Shown: positions 31,035 to 38,294 of the stretch, one piece after another
How positions within the stretch are numbered: position 1 is the first letter of the stretch
Layout of the letters: each line of letters opens with the position of its first letter
Assembly: GCF_003933745.1 (NCBI RefSeq)
Contig: NZ_RSEB01000001.1
Span: 372,001 to 436,000 of the forward strand
DNA: 64,000 bases
Origin: Glycomyces terrestris
GTDB taxonomy: Bacteria; Actinomycetota; Actinomycetes; Mycobacteriales; Micromonosporaceae
Direction: 5' to 3'
The notes under the pieces: model-generated
What the model was told of the DNA's origin: nothing
Databases searched by the model: none
The model's input: the letters and a program-made list of their open reading frames with translations, nothing else
Program-made: the position numbers and the translations under genes

Positions 31035-32158
31035 GCGGACCGCTCCACGGGCAGGTCCGCGGCGACCCGGAAGCCGCCGCCGTCCCGCGGGCCCGCGTCG
31101 AGGCGGCCGCCGAGGGCCGCGACGCGTTCGCGCATGCCGATCAGGCCCATGCCGGGCGCGGGGACGAGACCGGGGGCGGCGCGCCCGTCGTCCTCGATCC
31201 GGATCGCGAGGAGGTCCGGCCGGTATCCGATGTCGACGGAGGCGCCGGACGCGCCGGCGTGGCGGGCGGTGTTGGTGAGCGCCTCCTGGACGATGCGGTA
31301 GGCGGTGCGGCCCAACGCTTCCGGGACGGCGAAGCGGTCGCCGTCGACGGTCAGCACGGCGTCCAGGCCCATCGCGCGGGCCCGCTCGACCAGCTCGGGG
31401 AGGTCGTCGATGCCGCGGGGCGGGCTCGTGTCGTCGTCGCGGAGCGCCTCCAGGGTCGCGCGCAGTTCGCGGCTCGCCTCGCGGCCGGCCGTCTGGATCG
31501 CCAGCAGCGCGTCGGAGACCGGCTCGCCGGACCGGCGGGCGAGGTGGACGGCGACCTCGGCCTGGACCTTGATGACCGAGATCTGGTGGGTGAGCGAGTC
31601 GTGGAGCTCCCGGGCGATGTGGAGCCGCTCCTCGTCGGCGCGGTGCCGGGCGGCCTCCTCGCGGGTGCGCTCGGCCTCGTCGGCGCGCCGCTCGGCCTGC
31701 CGCAGCGCCTCCCCCGCCGCGGCCGCGGCGACCAGCCACGCGATCTGCATCGCGTCGCGGCCCTGCGCGAGCGCCGCGGCGAGGTCGTCCACACCGGAGG
31801 CCATGGCCGCCAAGGGGAGTGCGGCGATCATCCCGACGGCGGCCGCGACCGCGGCGAGGCGGCGCCCTTCACGGAACGCGGCGTAGACGGCGAACAGGAA
31901 GGCGACGGCGGCGACGTCGAACCCGAGCGCCTGGTAGCCGGCGGCGCACAGCCCGGTCGCGGCCAGGACCCGCACCGGCGCCCGCCGCCCCGCGTACAGG
32001 ACCAGGCCGCTCGCCGCGAGCAGCGCGTACGCGACGGCGCCGAGTCCGGTCGCGCCGTGGCCGCCCGCCCAGGCGGTGCCGGTGAGCAGGAGCGCCACCC
32101 CGGCGGGGACCGCCCAGTCCCGGGCCGCGGACGCCGCGACCGCCCTTCGCATTCCCAT
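31031..32158 (-). CDS. two-component sensor histidine kinase (HisKA_3 type)
   Basis: A 375-residue kinase with five or six N-terminal helices (residues 15-150), a coiled linker with many Glu/Arg residues, phospho-His motif IARELHDSLTHQISVIKVQAE and ATPase boxes VQEALTNTARHA and GMGLIGMRERVAALGG. Multi-helix sensor domains of this kind often sense membrane state or antibiotics. The start is set by a leaderless -10 on the minus strand. Confidence 0.9.
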   Translation of the reverse strand: MGMRRAVAASAARDWAVPAGVALLLTGTAWAGGHGATGLGAVAYALLAASGLVLYAGRRAPVRVLAATGLCAAGYQALGFDVAAVAFLFAVYAAFREGRRLAAVAAAVGMIAALPLAAMASGVDDLAAALAQGRDAMQIAWLVAAAAAGEALRQAERRADEAERTREEAARHRADEERLHIARELHDSLTHQISVIKVQAEVAVHLARRSGEPVSDALLAIQTAGREASRELRATLEALRDDDTSPPRGIDDLPELVERARAMGLDAVLTVDGDRFAVPEALGRTAYRIVQEALTNTARHAGASGASVDIGYRPDLLAIRIEDDGRAAPGLVPAPGMGLIGMRERVAALGGRLDAGPRDGGGFRVAADLPVERSA

Positions 32159-32165
32159 GCCGCGA

Positions 32166-32171
32166 ACTCTA
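32166..32171 (-). promoter_or_regulatory. leaderless -10 of the kinase gene at 32158
   Basis: TAGAGT on the minus strand stands exactly seven bases from the ATG (32158-32156), the same geometry as at 18924, 24918 and 41091. Confidence 0.55.
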
Positions 32172-32376
32172 ACGAGATCGCGGCGCGTGCGACAGCGCCG
32201 AGCGGCCGAATCGCCGCCTACTGCGGACGCGGTAGTCCGGGCCGGACCTGCCGCGTCCGCAGCAGGCGGGCACCGCGGGCGCGGCAGCGCGAAAAGCCGC
32301 CTCCGGACGGACGTGGAGCGGCCCCGCGGCGGCGACGATCGGAGCGGAACCGCAACTCACGAACGGAGACCACGCC

Positions 32377-32796
32377 ATGTCCGCACCCCGAGCCTCGCTC
32401 ACACCGCTCACCGTGCTCGCCGGGGCCGCAGCGCTCGTGCTGCTCACGGCCGCACCCGCTGCCGCAGCCGACACGCTGGCCGCCTACGACATCCAGGACC
32501 GGGGGCCCTCGATCGCGGCCGACCTGGTAGCGCTCCTCAGCGTCGGCTCCGGCGCGCTCGCCTTGCGGCGCAGCAGGAACCGCGGCGCCGGACGCATCGC
32601 CGCGCTGGTGGCGCTCGCAACGGCGGCGGTCGCCATCGCGATCGCAGCTGTGGCCCTGGCGATCGCCGACGGCGGCCCCGGCACCGGGAACGGCGTCGTC
32701 GGGTCGGCCCTCGCGATCCTCCTCGGCCTCGGTGGCCTCGCGCTGGGCGCGGCGGCCTGGAAGCGGTCGAAGCGGACCGCGGTCCAGGGCGGCTAG
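32377..32796 (+). CDS. DUF6223-like small membrane protein
   Basis: A 139-residue protein with a signal-like first helix (to about residue 30, APAAAA), two further helices and the motif GGPGTGNGVVGSALAILLGLGGLALG, which is typical of DUF6223. A CGGAG lies eight bases before the ATG. It is divergent from the two-component operon and may be one of its targets. Function is not known. Its stop codon is at the edge of a MITE-like element. Confidence 0.65.
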   Translation: MSAPRASLTPLTVLAGAAALVLLTAAPAAAADTLAAYDIQDRGPSIAADLVALLSVGSGALALRRSRNRGAGRIAALVALATAAVAIAIAAVALAIADGGPGTGNGVVGSALAILLGLGGLALGAAAWKRSKRTAVQGG

Positions 32797-32947
32797 GGCG
32801 TGTCTCATGACCCGGGCGAGGCCGCATCGGAGTCCAGGTGTTCGCCAGCCAGGCGCCTGGTCACCGGGGCGGCAACCGGGCCGGTTCGGCAACGCGGCGA
32901 GCGGACGAACGGACCGGATGCGGACCGCCCGGGTCATGGGACACGCC
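32797..32947. mobile_element. MITE-like element with terminal inverted repeats
   Basis: GGCGTGTCTCATGACCCGGG (32797-32816) is matched as an inverted copy ending at 32947; over 22 bp the arms agree at 21 positions, and similarity continues inwards for about 12 more bases with gaps. The 107-bp centre has no reading frame. The GGCGTGTC-type end resembles IS5-group insertion ends. I cannot see a convincing target-site duplication. The left end abuts the stop codon of the DUF6223 gene. Confidence 0.6.
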
Positions 32948-32955
32948 TTGGGCCT

Positions 32956-32998
32956 GGTCCGGTTCCGGTGTTCCCTATAGGAGCGCCGGAACCGGTCC
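32956..32998. terminator. hairpin between the MITE-like element and the DUF4440 gene
   Basis: Arms 32956-32974 and 32980-32998 (19 bases each, three mismatches of which two allow G-U pairs) flank a CTATA loop. It would end minus-strand transcription from the gene stopping at 33031. Confidence 0.6.
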
Positions 32999-33030
32999 GG
33001 CGGGATGCGGCGTCCGGTGGGAGGGTCCGC

Positions 33031-33396
33031 TCAGGCGGGGGTCTTCTGCGTGAGGGCGCAGCGCCAGGAGTCGCCGCTGCGGACCCACAGGTCGCTGATC
33101 CACTCGTCGGTCGCGTACGGCTCGCCTTCCCAGGAGCCGGTGCTGCGGCGGCGGGCCGTCACCAGGAGCGCGTCGCCCGCGGCGAGCGTGCGTTCGGGGC
33201 CGGCCGCGGCCATGGAGTGGTGCGCGAGCCGGCCCGAGGCGATCCACGCGGTCAGCTCGGCCTTGGTCACCATGCCGTCGGGTCCGACGTAGACCCAGTC
33301 GTCGGCCAGGAACCCGGCGATCTCGTCGGCGTCGTTGCGGACCAGGGCCGCGTCGAAGGCGACGGCCACGGCGCCGACCTCGGATTCGATGGACAT
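33031..33396 (-). CDS. SnoaL/DUF4440-type NTF2-like protein
   Basis: A 121-residue cone-fold protein. The pattern is FDAALVRNDADEIAGFLADDWVYVGPDGMVTK then EPYATDEWISDLWVRSGDSWRCALTQKTPA, typical of DUF4440 ketosteroid-isomerase-like proteins. Such proteins bind small hydrophobic ligands or act as isomerases; substrate unknown. It lies 58 bases from the SDR gene and may share its transcript. Confidence 0.8.
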   Translation of the reverse strand: MSIESEVGAVAVAFDAALVRNDADEIAGFLADDWVYVGPDGMVTKAELTAWIASGRLAHHSMAAAGPERTLAAGDALLVTARRRSTGSWEGEPYATDEWISDLWVRSGDSWRCALTQKTPA

Positions 33397-33454
33397 GCCG
33401 CCTCCAGCGGGTTCGGGGACCCTCCGAGTCTGGCACCGCCCACCGACATCGCGG

Positions 33455-34189
33455 TCACGGCGCGAGGCCGACGCCGGTGTGCGCCGCGAGGGACCGGAGC
33501 AGTTCGTCCTGGAAGCGCTCGTCGTGGACGGCCGGATGCGTGCCCTGGAGGCGCTGGTGGAACCAGTACCCGCCGCTCGCAAGCGCTTCGGGGCCGTCCG
33601 ATGTGGCCAGCCAGACCTGGGTGACGTGGGCCAGGTCGAGGTCGTCGGGCGCTCCCGCGCCGCCCATGCGGGTGGGCACCCAGCCGGGGTCGACGGCGTG
33701 GGCGATCGTGTCGGGCCAGCGCCGTGCGACCGCGGCCGTGAAGGCGGTGAGGAACAGCTTGCTGTCCGAGTACGAGCCGGTCGATCTGGTTCCGGCCCAG
33801 TCGATCCCGGCCAGGTCGGCTCGGCCGCCGCGGTGCATGCCGCTGCTGAGGTAGATCAGCCGCGCGGGCCGCTCCACGGCGGCGGTGAGCAGGTAGGGCG
33901 CGACGACGTTGACCGGCAGGACGGTGCGGCCGGTCATGGTGGCCGCGTTGTGGATCACGGCGTCGAAGCGGCCCAGGCGGTTCGCCTGTTCGGCGAGGTC
34001 GCGGACCTCCTCGATGCGGGCGAGGTCGCCGACGACGACCTCTGCGCCGCGATCGGTGAGGTCGCGGACGGCCTGGAGCCGGGCCGCGGTGCGGGCGTGC
34101 ACGGCGACTTGGTGGCCGTCGTCGAGGAGCTGCGCCGCGGTGGCCTTGCCGATGCCGTCGGTCGAGCCGGTGATGAGGATGCGTGCGAT
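33455..34189 (-). CDS. short-chain dehydrogenase/reductase with apparent ATC start codon
   Basis: An NAD(P)-dependent SDR of 244 residues. The cofactor motif TGSTDGIGKA (residues 7-16), NAAT near residue 84, active-site Ser in YLSSGMHRG, and the YSDSK segment (Tyr-x-x-x-Lys) are all present. The frame from the glycine motif back to an upstream TGA contains no ATG, GTG or TTG. GGAG stands seven bases before an ATC codon at 34189-34187 followed by GCACGC (reading I/M-A-R-I-L-I-T-G-S). The next canonical start, GTG at 34102, would delete the Rossmann motif. So translation probably begins at ATC, or the start is mutated and the gene is silenced. Confidence 0.8.
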   Translation of the reverse strand: MARILITGSTDGIGKATAAQLLDDGHQVAVHARTAARLQAVRDLTDRGAEVVVGDLARIEEVRDLAEQANRLGRFDAVIHNAATMTGRTVLPVNVVAPYLLTAAVERPARLIYLSSGMHRGGRADLAGIDWAGTRSTGSYSDSKLFLTAFTAAVARRWPDTIAHAVDPGWVPTRMGGAGAPDDLDLAHVTQVWLATSDGPEALASGGYWFHQRLQGTHPAVHDERFQDELLRSLAAHTGVGLAP

Positions 34190-34268
34190 GGCGGGACTCC
34201 GGTTCCTGTCTCGGGTGTCGGGTCCACCTTCCCATTCGCGGAGCCGGTCCTTCAGGCCGCGTTGGTAT

Positions 34269-34330
34269 TCAACTCATCGGTTGACAACGAGGGCGCGCGG
34301 CGCTACGGTCGTGTGCAACCGATGAGTTGA
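34269..34330. promoter_or_regulatory. ArsR-gene promoter flanked by perfect 15-bp inverted repeats
   Basis: TCAACTCATCGGTTG (34269-34283) and CAACCGATGAGTTGA (34316-34330) are exact complements. Between them lies a promoter TTGACA (34281-34286) - 17 bp - TACGGT (34304-34309). The left arm overlaps the -35 and the right arm lies over the start region, so a dimeric repressor could loop or cover both ends. Confidence 0.8.
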
Positions 34331-34339
34331 GGACGAGTG

Positions 34340-34708
34340 GTGGACGAGAGCACGCAGCGGCTCGACCGGGTGTTCGCGGCGCTGGCCGATCCGACCCGGC
34401 GCGGGCTCGTGGCCCGGCTGGCCGTCTCGGACGCGTCCGTGGGCGAGCTGGCCGAGCCCTACGACGTGAGCTTCCAGGCGATCTCGAAGCACGTCAAGGT
34501 GCTCGAGGAGGCCGGCCTGGTGACCCGCAGCAGGGACGCGCAGCGCCGGCCGGTCCACTTGAACACGGAGGCGCTCGGCCTGATGACGACGTGGATCGAG
34601 CGCTACCGGCGCGAGGCCGAGGAGCGCTACCGCCGCCTCGACGACCTGCTGGCCGCGACGGCCGGGGACGGCGAGGCGCGCCGCCCCGAGGAGAAGGAGA
34701 CGCCATGA
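34340..34708 (+). CDS. ArsR-family transcriptional repressor
   Basis: A 122-residue winged-helix protein of the SdpR/ArsR type usually paired with SRPBCC proteins: RVFAALADPTRRGLVARLA, recognition helix SVGELAEPYDVSFQAISKHVKVLEEAGLV. No metal-binding cysteines. The GTG at 34340 has AGGA six bases before; a GTG one codon earlier (34337) is too close to it. The stop overlaps the ATG of the next gene. Operators flank its promoter. Confidence 0.87.
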   Translation: MDESTQRLDRVFAALADPTRRGLVARLAVSDASVGELAEPYDVSFQAISKHVKVLEEAGLVTRSRDAQRRPVHLNTEALGLMTTWIERYRREAEERYRRLDDLLAATAGDGEARRPEEKETP

Positions 34709-35748
34709 CCGGGCACGAGACGGCGATCGAGGCCGGTACCGAACTGCCGACGATCGCGATCATCCGCGAGTTCGACGCGCCGCCCGAGCGGGTCTTCCGC
34801 GCCCACGTCGACCCCGACCTCTTCGCGCGCTGGATCGGCCCGCGCTCGATGACCACGAGGATCGTGCGCTGGGACGCCCGCACCGGCGGCGAGTGGGCCT
34901 TCGCCAGCGACCGCAGCGGCGAGGAGGTCGCGGCGTTCTTCGGCAGCTTCCACGAGGTGCGGCCGAACGAGCGGATCGTGCGGACCTTCACCTACACCGG
35001 CGACCCAGACCGCACCGCGCTCGAGACGTTGACCTTCGAGGCGGTCGAGGGCGGGCGCACCCGGCTGCGCGCCGTCAGTCTCGCGCAGGACTTCGCGACC
35101 CGCGACGGGATGCTCGCCGGCGGCATGGAGACCGGGGTCGGCGAGGGCTTCGGCAAGCTCGACGAGCTCCTTGTCGAGAACGAGGTCCCCGACGACCCGT
35201 CCGGCCGGCACCGCCATGACGCCGCGCGGTTCACCGCCCTGGTCGAGTCCGCGACGGCCGCGGACTGGACGCGGCCCAGCCCGGTCGCCGGGTGGACCGC
35301 ACTCGATGTGGTGAAGCACCTGGTCGAGTGGCCCCGCGACTTCCTCAAGGGCGCCGGGATCGAACTGGAGCCTCTCGACGTCGAGGCCGACCCGGCCGCC
35401 GCCTGGCGGCGGCACGTGCGCGAGATCCAGGCGATCGTGGACGACCCCGCCGGGCGGGTGCTCAGCAACCCGCACACCGGCGACACGCCCGTGGACGAGG
35501 CGATCGACCGGTTCTACACGGCCGACGTCTGGATGCACTCCTGGGACCTGGCGAAAGCGCTCGGCCGCGAGCCGGACCTCGGACGCGAACGCTGCAAGGC
35601 CGCGCTCGCGGCCATGCAGCCGATCGAGCGGATGCTGCGCGACAGCGGCCAGTTCGGCCCGGCCGTGCCGGTGCCCGACGACGCCTCGCCGCAGGACCGG
35701 CTGGCGGCCTTCATCGGCCGCGACCCGGCGTGGACGCCCGAGGGCTGA
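34705..35748 (+). CDS. fusion of SRPBCC (AHSA1-like) domain with DinB/maleylpyruvate-isomerase-like domain
   Basis: A 347-residue two-domain protein. Residues 15-155 are an AHSA1-type START fold (REFDAPPERVFRAHVDPDLFARWIGP, FGSFHEVRPNERIVRTFTYTGDPD). Residues 165-345 form a mycothiol-dependent isomerase/DinB four-helix domain of the TIGR03086 kind (PSPVAGWTALDVVKHLVEW and ADVWMHSWDLAKALGRE, whose histidines would bind a metal). The two domains are usually separate genes; here the join is around residue 158 (NEVPDDPSGRH). It is co-translated with the ArsR repressor (ATGA overlap). Detoxification via a mycothiol-like thiol is an inference. Confidence 0.82.
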   Translation: MTGHETAIEAGTELPTIAIIREFDAPPERVFRAHVDPDLFARWIGPRSMTTRIVRWDARTGGEWAFASDRSGEEVAAFFGSFHEVRPNERIVRTFTYTGDPDRTALETLTFEAVEGGRTRLRAVSLAQDFATRDGMLAGGMETGVGEGFGKLDELLVENEVPDDPSGRHRHDAARFTALVESATAADWTRPSPVAGWTALDVVKHLVEWPRDFLKGAGIELEPLDVEADPAAAWRRHVREIQAIVDDPAGRVLSNPHTGDTPVDEAIDRFYTADVWMHSWDLAKALGREPDLGRERCKAALAAMQPIERMLRDSGQFGPAVPVPDDASPQDRLAAFIGRDPAWTPEG

Positions 35749-35775
35749 ACACCCAGCCCAGCGCGGTCGTCCGCG

Positions 35776-36354
35776 TCAGTCGGCTCGGGCGCCTTCGAGG
35801 ACCGCCCGGCCGCTGCGCAGGAACGAGGCCGAGATGCGGGCCGGTTCGTCGAGGTAGCCGGCGACCATGACGCCGTCGCGCAGGAGCATGAGGTCGTCGG
35901 CGACCTCCGCGGCGCGGTCGGGGCCGAGCGGGGCGGCCAGGGAGGCGAAGGCGGACTTGGTCCAGCGGCGGTGCGCGTCCACGGTGCGCCGCACCGGGGT
36001 GTCCGGATCGGGGTACTCGGCGGCGGCGTTGATGAACGGGCAGCCGCGGAAGCCGGGGGCGCAGGCGAGCAGGCCGATCTGCTCGGCCATGAGGCGCAGC
36101 ACCGCTTCGGGGTCGCCGCCCCCCTGCTCGATCGCCGCGCCGAGCCCTTCGCGCTCCAGCAGGGCGCGGCCCTCCAGGTACGCCACCACGAGTTCGTCCT
36201 TGCTCTTGAAGTGGCGGTAGAACGTGACCTTCGTCGTGCCGGCGGCCTCGATGACCTTGTCGACGCTCACCGCGCGCAGGCCGTCGGCGTAGAACAGCCG
36301 GGTCGCGGCCTCAGTCAGGCGGTCGCGCATCGAGGTCTTCACGGTCGCGATCAT
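35776..36354 (-). CDS. TetR-family transcriptional regulator
   Basis: A 192-residue regulator with N-terminal helix-turn-helix LFYADGLRAVSVDKVIEAAGTTKVTFYRHFKSKDELV and a helical ligand domain with cysteines in LLACAPGFRGCPFINAAAEYPD, a motif of the TetR_C subgroup acting on efflux or detoxifying genes. A palindrome between it and the divergent DUF308 gene is the likely operator. Confidence 0.87.
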   Translation of the reverse strand: MIATVKTSMRDRLTEAATRLFYADGLRAVSVDKVIEAAGTTKVTFYRHFKSKDELVVAYLEGRALLEREGLGAAIEQGGGDPEAVLRLMAEQIGLLACAPGFRGCPFINAAAEYPDPDTPVRRTVDAHRRWTKSAFASLAAPLGPDRAAEVADDLMLLRDGVMVAGYLDEPARISASFLRSGRAVLEGARAD

Positions 36355-36410
36355 ACGTCTCCTCCCCTCCGGCGGGCGATGGCCGGGATTGACGGTGCGA
36401 CGCCCTCCAT

Positions 36411-36432
36411 GTAGAGTGACTAGTCAGTCTAC
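36411..36432. promoter_or_regulatory. TetR operator
   Basis: GTAGA-g-TGACTAGTCA-g-TCTAC is a 22-bp palindrome broken only at two symmetric positions, with TGACTAGTCA as its core (36416-36425). It lies between the TetR start (36354) and the DUF308 start (36453). Confidence 0.8.
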
Positions 36433-36452
36433 CTTGTTCGAAGGACACCGCC

Positions 36453-37016
36453 ATGACCGCTGACCTCACCGCCCGTCCGACCGGGCTCGCCACCGCGCTC
36501 CGCAACCTGTACTACGTCCGCTTCGGCTTCGCCGCCGCCTGGGCGGGCCTGCTCGCCACGACCGGCGCCGAGCTCGGCCCGCTCGCCGTCACCCTGCTCG
36601 TGGTCTACCCGCTGTTCGACGTGGCCGCGGCCGTCGTCGACTTCCGGTCCTCCCGGGAGGACCGGCCCGCGGCCGGCCTGTACGCGAACATGGCGCTGAG
36701 CCTGCTCGCCGCGGCCGGCCTGGCCGCCGCGGCGACGGCCGGGCTCCCCGCGGTGCTCCGCGTCTGGGGCGCCTGGGCGATCACCGCCGGGATCGTGCAG
36801 CTCGCCGTCGCGATCGGGCGACGCCGGCTCGGCGGCCAGTGGCCGCAGATCCTCAGCGGCGGCCTATCGACGGTCGCCGGCACGGCCTTCATCCTCCAGG
36901 CGGGCACGGACGCGGCCTCGCTGACCAGCCTCGCCGGGTACGCCGCCGTCGGCGGCGTCTTCTTCCTCGTCTCGGCGCTGCGTCTCCACCGCGCCGCAAG
37001 GAGCGCTCGAACCTGA
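36453..37016 (+). CDS. DUF308-like membrane protein
   Basis: A 187-residue protein with six hydrophobic helices in three pairs, and motifs resembling HdeD/DUF308 proteins (GLLATTGAELGPLAVTLLVVYPLFDVAAAVVDF, WAITAGIVQLAVAIGRR). It is the probable target of the divergent TetR regulator. Function unknown. Confidence 0.75.
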   Translation: MTADLTARPTGLATALRNLYYVRFGFAAAWAGLLATTGAELGPLAVTLLVVYPLFDVAAAVVDFRSSREDRPAAGLYANMALSLLAAAGLAAAATAGLPAVLRVWGAWAITAGIVQLAVAIGRRRLGGQWPQILSGGLSTVAGTAFILQAGTDAASLTSLAGYAAVGGVFFLVSALRLHRAARSART

Positions 37017-37029
37017 GTCACGCTCGCCA

Positions 37030-37061
37030 GGCCCCGCCTCCCGCGCGCCGGAGGCGGGGCC
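37030..37061 (+). terminator. terminator after the DUF308 gene
   Basis: A perfect 12-bp stem GGCCCCGCCTCC / GGAGGCGGGGCC with an 8-base loop, 13 bases beyond the stop. Confidence 0.8.
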
Positions 37062-37152
37062 TCCGTGCCTCCCGGAGGCGCGGCCCCGTGCCTCCGGCCG
37101 CGTTAGAGTCCGTGTCAGGGCGCGGAAGTCCGCGCCGCGGAAGGAGATCGGT

Positions 37153-37590
37153 ATGGCTCAGGACGAGCGGGAGCGGGTCGTGGTCGGCGTCGACGGGTCG
37201 GCGGCCTCGATCCGGGCCCTGCGGTGGGCGATGCGGTACGCGGAGCGGACCGGCGCGTCGATCGACGCGGTGCACGTGTGGCAGGTGCCGACCGCGTACG
37301 GGAGCCCGGTGGAGCCGGTGCCGGGCGAGGACTTCGCCGAGACGGGCCAGCGCGCCCTGAACGGCACGGTGGACCAGGAGCTGGGCGACCGGAAGGACCT
37401 GGAGATCCGCCGGATCGCCCAGGGCGGGCACCCGGCGGAGGTGCTGGTCGAGCGCTCGAAGGAGGCCGACCTGCTGGTGGTCGGCAGCCGCGGCCAGGGC
37501 GGTCTCAAGGGCGCGCTCATCGGGTCGGTGAGCCAGCGGTGCGTCACGCACGCGGCCTGCCCGGTGGTGGTGATCCGCGCCGAGGACTGA
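37153..37590 (+). CDS. universal stress protein (UspA family)
   Basis: A 145-residue single-domain USP with ATP-binding signature GSRGQGGLKGALIGSVSQ and N-terminal VVVGVDGSAASIRALRWA. GGAAGGAG precedes the ATG. A -10-like TAGAGT lies at 37104-37109. In actinobacteria such proteins are raised by hypoxia and stationary phase. The next gene, in opposite orientation, encodes a second USP with about half its residues the same. Confidence 0.9.
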   Translation: MAQDERERVVVGVDGSAASIRALRWAMRYAERTGASIDAVHVWQVPTAYGSPVEPVPGEDFAETGQRALNGTVDQELGDRKDLEIRRIAQGGHPAEVLVERSKEADLLVVGSRGQGGLKGALIGSVSQRCVTHAACPVVVIRAED

Positions 37591-37611
37591 CCCGAGGCCC
37601 GGCGCTGCGGC

Positions 37612-38064
37612 TCACTCGCCGCGGTAGATGAGGACCGGGCAGCGGGCGTGGGTGACGCAGTACTGGCTGACCGAGCCGAGGACGGCGCCGACGAAGCCGC
37701 CGTGGCCGCGCGAGCCGACCACGAGCAGGGTCGCGTCGGCGGCGGCCTCGAGCAGCACCTTCGCCGCGTGCCCCTCCTGGACGATGCGCTCGACGGTCAC
37801 CTGCGGCCGGGCGGCGGCGGCCTCGCGGACGGTCCGTTCGAGGGTGTCGCGGGCCGACTCGGCGAACTCGGCCGCGGGCAGCACCATCGCGGCGGCGCCG
37901 TAGTTCGCGGGGACCTGCCATGCCTGGACGGCCGTCACCGGCAGGTCCATCGCGGCCGCGTACGCGAGCGCCCACTCCAGCGCCCCGCGCGAGGAGTCCG
38001 ATCCGTCGATGCCGACGACGACGCGCCCGCGCCGCTCGGGGTTCGTCCGCTCGCTGTCCGGCAT
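37612..38064 (-). CDS. universal stress protein (UspA family)
   Basis: A 150-residue USP with ATP motif GSRGHGGFVGAVLGSVSQ and VVVGIDGSDSSRGALEWALAYA. It faces the preceding USP gene tail to tail with 21 bases between stops. The two are inverted paralogues, probably from an old duplication. AAGGAG ribosome site. Confidence 0.9.
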   Translation of the reverse strand: MPDSERTNPERRGRVVVGIDGSDSSRGALEWALAYAAAMDLPVTAVQAWQVPANYGAAAMVLPAAEFAESARDTLERTVREAAAARPQVTVERIVQEGHAAKVLLEAAADATLLVVGSRGHGGFVGAVLGSVSQYCVTHARCPVLIYRGE

Positions 38065-38294
38065 CGCCGGCTCCTTCCTCTCAGCGCGCCCCGCGGGCCG
38101 GGGCCGGAGGTCCGACCGGGCGTCGGCGATCGCGGCTCGCGTTCACGGTCCGACCGTAACAGCCGGGGCGAGCGCCGCCGGTCGGAATCGGGCGAGGACG
38201 GATCTGTGACGGGAGGTGGTGTAGTGCTCGGGTGGTCCGGGCCGCCCGGCGCGGGCCCGGCCCGAACCGGTTCCCTCGCCTCGGAGACGACGCC

